A stretch of DNA of 7,069 nucleotides from Bacteroidales bacterium UBA4459 (GTDB taxonomy: Bacteria > Bacteroidota > Bacteroidia > Bacteroidales > F082), in contig DGOT01000120.1 in NCBI GenBank assembly GCA_002389465.1, positions 1 through 7,069 on the forward strand. Reading direction: 5' to 3'. The notes under the pieces are model-generated. The model was not told where the DNA came from, did no database searches, and saw nothing but the letters and a program-made list of their open reading frames with translations. Of this stretch, positions 5,072 through 7,069 are shown piece after piece. Each line of letters opens with the position of its first letter. The first letter of the stretch is position 1. A program made the translations under genes and the position numbers.

Positions 5072-7069
5072 ATGAAAGATTTTTTAGCATTATCAGATAT
5101 AATTGATCCGGAAACAGAATTTTTTCCCTTATTATCAACAGAGGACGAGCAAGAAATGAATGCAGAAGAAGTTCCCTCCGAGCTTCCAATCCTTCCTCTG
5201 CGAAACACGGTTTTATTTCCGGGGGTAGTTATCCCTATTACGGTTGGAAGAGATAAATCGATAAAACTGATCCGTGAAGCATACAAAGGAGATAAGACCA
5301 TCGGTGTTGTAGCACAAATCGACGCATTAATTGAGGATCCCGAACCGGAAGATATACACAAAATAGGTACGGTAGCCCGATTGATCAGGATTTTACAAAT
5401 GCCTGATGGCAATACAACGGCTATCATCCAGGGGAAAAAAAGATTCGAGATCGAGGAAATGACGCAAAAAAACCCCTATTTCAAGGCAAGCGTCAAGGGG
5501 TTCGAGAAAACAAATGTCATTCCGGATGATGATGCATTTAAAGCATTGATATCTTCTGTCAAAGATATTGCCATCCAAATCATTGAAAAATCACCGAATA
5601 TTCCCAGCGAAGCTGTCTTTGCCCTGAATAATATTGAAAGTGCTGTTTTTCTCGTCAATTTCGTTTCATCCAACTTGAACATTAATAACGATGAAAAACA
5701 AAAACTTCTGGAGATGACAGACTTGGAAGTAAAGGCCAAAAAAGTACTGGAACTGCTGACGAAAGAGTTACAGATGCTTGATCTTAAAGTTGATATCCAG
5801 AAGAAAGTCAAAGTAGATATTGATAAGCAACAACGAGACTTCTTATTGCACCAGCAATTAAAAACAATTCAGGAGGAGCTGGGCGGAGGGCCTCACGACC
5901 AGGAAATAGGTGAGCTGGAGAAAAAAGCCCGCGACAAGAAATGGCCTGAGGAAGTTGGTGAGATTTTTAAGAATGAACTGGCAAAATTGAAACGAATGAA
6001 TCCATCGGCAGCGGAATATTCCATACAATTGAACTACATCGATTTATTCGTAGAACTGCCATGGAACGAATTTACGGTAGACAATCTTGATTTAAAACAT
6101 GCTCAAAAAGTGCTGGACGAAGATCATTATGGTCTGGAAAAGATAAAAGACAGGATCATCGAATACCTGGCAGTGCTGAAGCTAAAAAACGATATGAAAG
6201 CACCTATCCTATGTTTTGTTGGCCCTCCGGGAGTTGGGAAAACTTCCCTGGGTAAGTCGATAGCACGGGCTTTAGGAAGAAAATACATACGGATGTCCCT
6301 GGGTGGCGTACGTGACGAAGCAGAGTTGCGCGGACACAGAAAAACATATATCGGCGCCATGCCGGGAAGGATCGTGCAGAACCTGAAAAAAGTTAAGTCG
6401 TCCAACCCCTTGTTTATGCTGGATGAGATTGATAAAGTAAGCGGAAGCAATTATAGTGGTGATCCGCAGGCAGCCTTGTTGGAAATATTAGACCCTGAAC
6501 AGAATATTGCCTTTCACGATAACTATCTTGAAGTAGATTATGACCTTTCAAGGGTACTTTTCATAGCCACCGCAAATACACTGGCTACTGTTCATCCTGC
6601 CTTACGCGACCGGATGGAAATAATTGAACTTCCAGGTTATTTACTTGAGGAGAAAATAGAAATAGCCAAAAGGCATCTGATTCCTAAACAACTTAAAGAA
6701 CATGGTGTGCTGGATACACAGGTATTGTTCCATGATAAAGTTCTGGCAGCCATCATCGAAGATTACACACGTGAAGCAGGCGTACGGTCACTGGAAAAGA
6801 GAATATCCAAGATCATTCGGAATCGGGCTAAATATATAGCACTTGGTGAAAAGTTCCACCGCAAAACCGAGCCGGAAGACCTGAATGAGATCCTTGGCCC
6901 TCCAAGGTACCAGAAAGAGAGGGATATTAACAACGATGTGGCAGGTGTAGTTACCGGGTTGGCCTGGACTTCCGTTGGCGGTGAAATATTATTTATTGAG
7001 GTAAGCCTGAGCAAGGGAAAAGGGCAGCTAAAACTTACGGGAAACCTGGGAGATGTGATGAAGGAATCT
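5072..7069 (+). CDS. lon: ATP-dependent protease Lon (La), C-terminal proteolytic part cut off by the window edge
   Basis: Lon is a homo-hexameric cytoplasmic AAA+ serine protease that degrades misfolded and specific regulatory proteins. I translated 666 codons from the ATG at 5072 with no stop before the edge; the family usually has about 800 residues. Residues 1-37 form an acidic extension, then LPILPLRNTVLFPG (38-51) opens the substrate-binding N domain. A helical, probably coiled-coil segment carries DKQQRDFLLHQQLKTIQEEL around 250-270. The ATPase shows Walker A GPPGVGKT (384-391, Lys390), Walker B LFMLDEID (447-454, Asp451-Glu452), sensor 1 Asn502 in ATANTL, the Arg514 finger in RDRMEI, and sensor 2 Arg572 in GVRSLE. 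The protease domain begins at GVVTGLAWTSVGGE (625-638), but the catalytic Ser and Lys lie beyond the window. The start is fixed by an in-frame TAG at 5051-5053 with no earlier ATG; the next Met is residue 29, and the extension before it matches what I recall of Bacteroidetes Lon. A purine-rich GTGGAAAT precedes the ATG. Confidence 0.97.
   Translation, partial: MKDFLALSDIIDPETEFFPLLSTEDEQEMNAEEVPSELPILPLRNTVLFPGVVIPITVGRDKSIKLIREAYKGDKTIGVVAQIDALIEDPEPEDIHKIGTVARLIRILQMPDGNTTAIIQGKKRFEIEEMTQKNPYFKASVKGFEKTNVIPDDDAFKALISSVKDIAIQIIEKSPNIPSEAVFALNNIESAVFLVNFVSSNLNINNDEKQKLLEMTDLEVKAKKVLELLTKELQMLDLKVDIQKKVKVDIDKQQRDFLLHQQLKTIQEELGGGPHDQEIGELEKKARDKKWPEEVGEIFKNELAKLKRMNPSAAEYSIQLNYIDLFVELPWNEFTVDNLDLKHAQKVLDEDHYGLEKIKDRIIEYLAVLKLKNDMKAPILCFVGPPGVGKTSLGKSIARALGRKYIRMSLGGVRDEAELRGHRKTYIGAMPGRIVQNLKKVKSSNPLFMLDEIDKVSGSNYSGDPQAALLEILDPEQNIAFHDNYLEVDYDLSRVLFIATANTLATVHPALRDRMEIIELPGYLLEEKIEIAKRHLIPKQLKEHGVLDTQVLFHDKVLAAIIEDYTREAGVRSLEKRISKIIRNRAKYIALGEKFHRKTEPEDLNEILGPPRYQKERDINNDVAGVVTGLAWTSVGGEILFIEVSLSKGKGQLKLTGNLGDVMKES

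Noticed and set aside
5029..7014. Several minus-strand frames of 61-132 codons inside lon
   Set aside because: All are opposite the continuous, strongly conserved Lon frame and have Ser/Leu-rich shadow-type translations.
1..7069. A possible undescribed multi-gene system such as a defence, mobile or biosynthetic island
   Set aside because: Every long reading frame belongs to a recognised family. There are no transposase, integrase, toxin-antitoxin, CRISPR or repeat signatures, and codon and base use look uniform to the eye.

Overview
The window looks like an ordinary chromosomal core region of a member of Bacteroidetes, most likely order Bacteroidales. The protein sequences point this way: a short SerA with a Lys in the usual catalytic His position, an L31 of the zinc-free B type, a divergent GlmU-like protein and a Lon with an acidic N-terminal extension. 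Three intergenic regions also carry the TAnnTTTG -7 element typical of Bacteroidetes primary-sigma promoters, and Shine-Dalgarno sequences are weak. Genus cannot be fixed from the sequence alone.

Layout. On the minus strand, serC (927-2000) is followed by serA (881 down to the left edge, C-terminus cut off). The two are 45 bases apart and almost certainly co-transcribed; they encode the second and first steps of phosphorylated serine synthesis. A 110-base divergent promoter region (2001-2110) separates serC from a plus-strand gene for a LuxC-family acyl-CoA reductase (2111-3184). Next comes a 128-base gap with an inverted repeat and a promoter, then rpmE2 for ribosomal protein L31 type B (3313-3576), closed by a clear intrinsic terminator (3597-3625). 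A GlmU-like UDP-sugar pyrophosphorylase/acetyltransferase homologue follows (3694-4872), then a 199-base gap and the ATP-dependent protease gene lon (5072 to the right edge, cut off before the catalytic Ser/Lys dyad).

Functionally these are housekeeping units placed side by side: serine synthesis, an acyl-CoA reductase of unknown substrate, translation, UDP-GlcNAc-type precursor supply for the envelope, and protein quality control. I see no mobile element, CRISPR array, tRNA, rRNA, phage gene or defence locus, and no convincing new multi-gene system. The points most worth a second look are the active-site substitution in SerA, the unassigned acyl-CoA reductase divergent from serC, the mirrored motif in their shared promoter region, the divergent N-terminus of the GlmU-like protein, and the gap before lon, which lacks the lineage promoter consensus.
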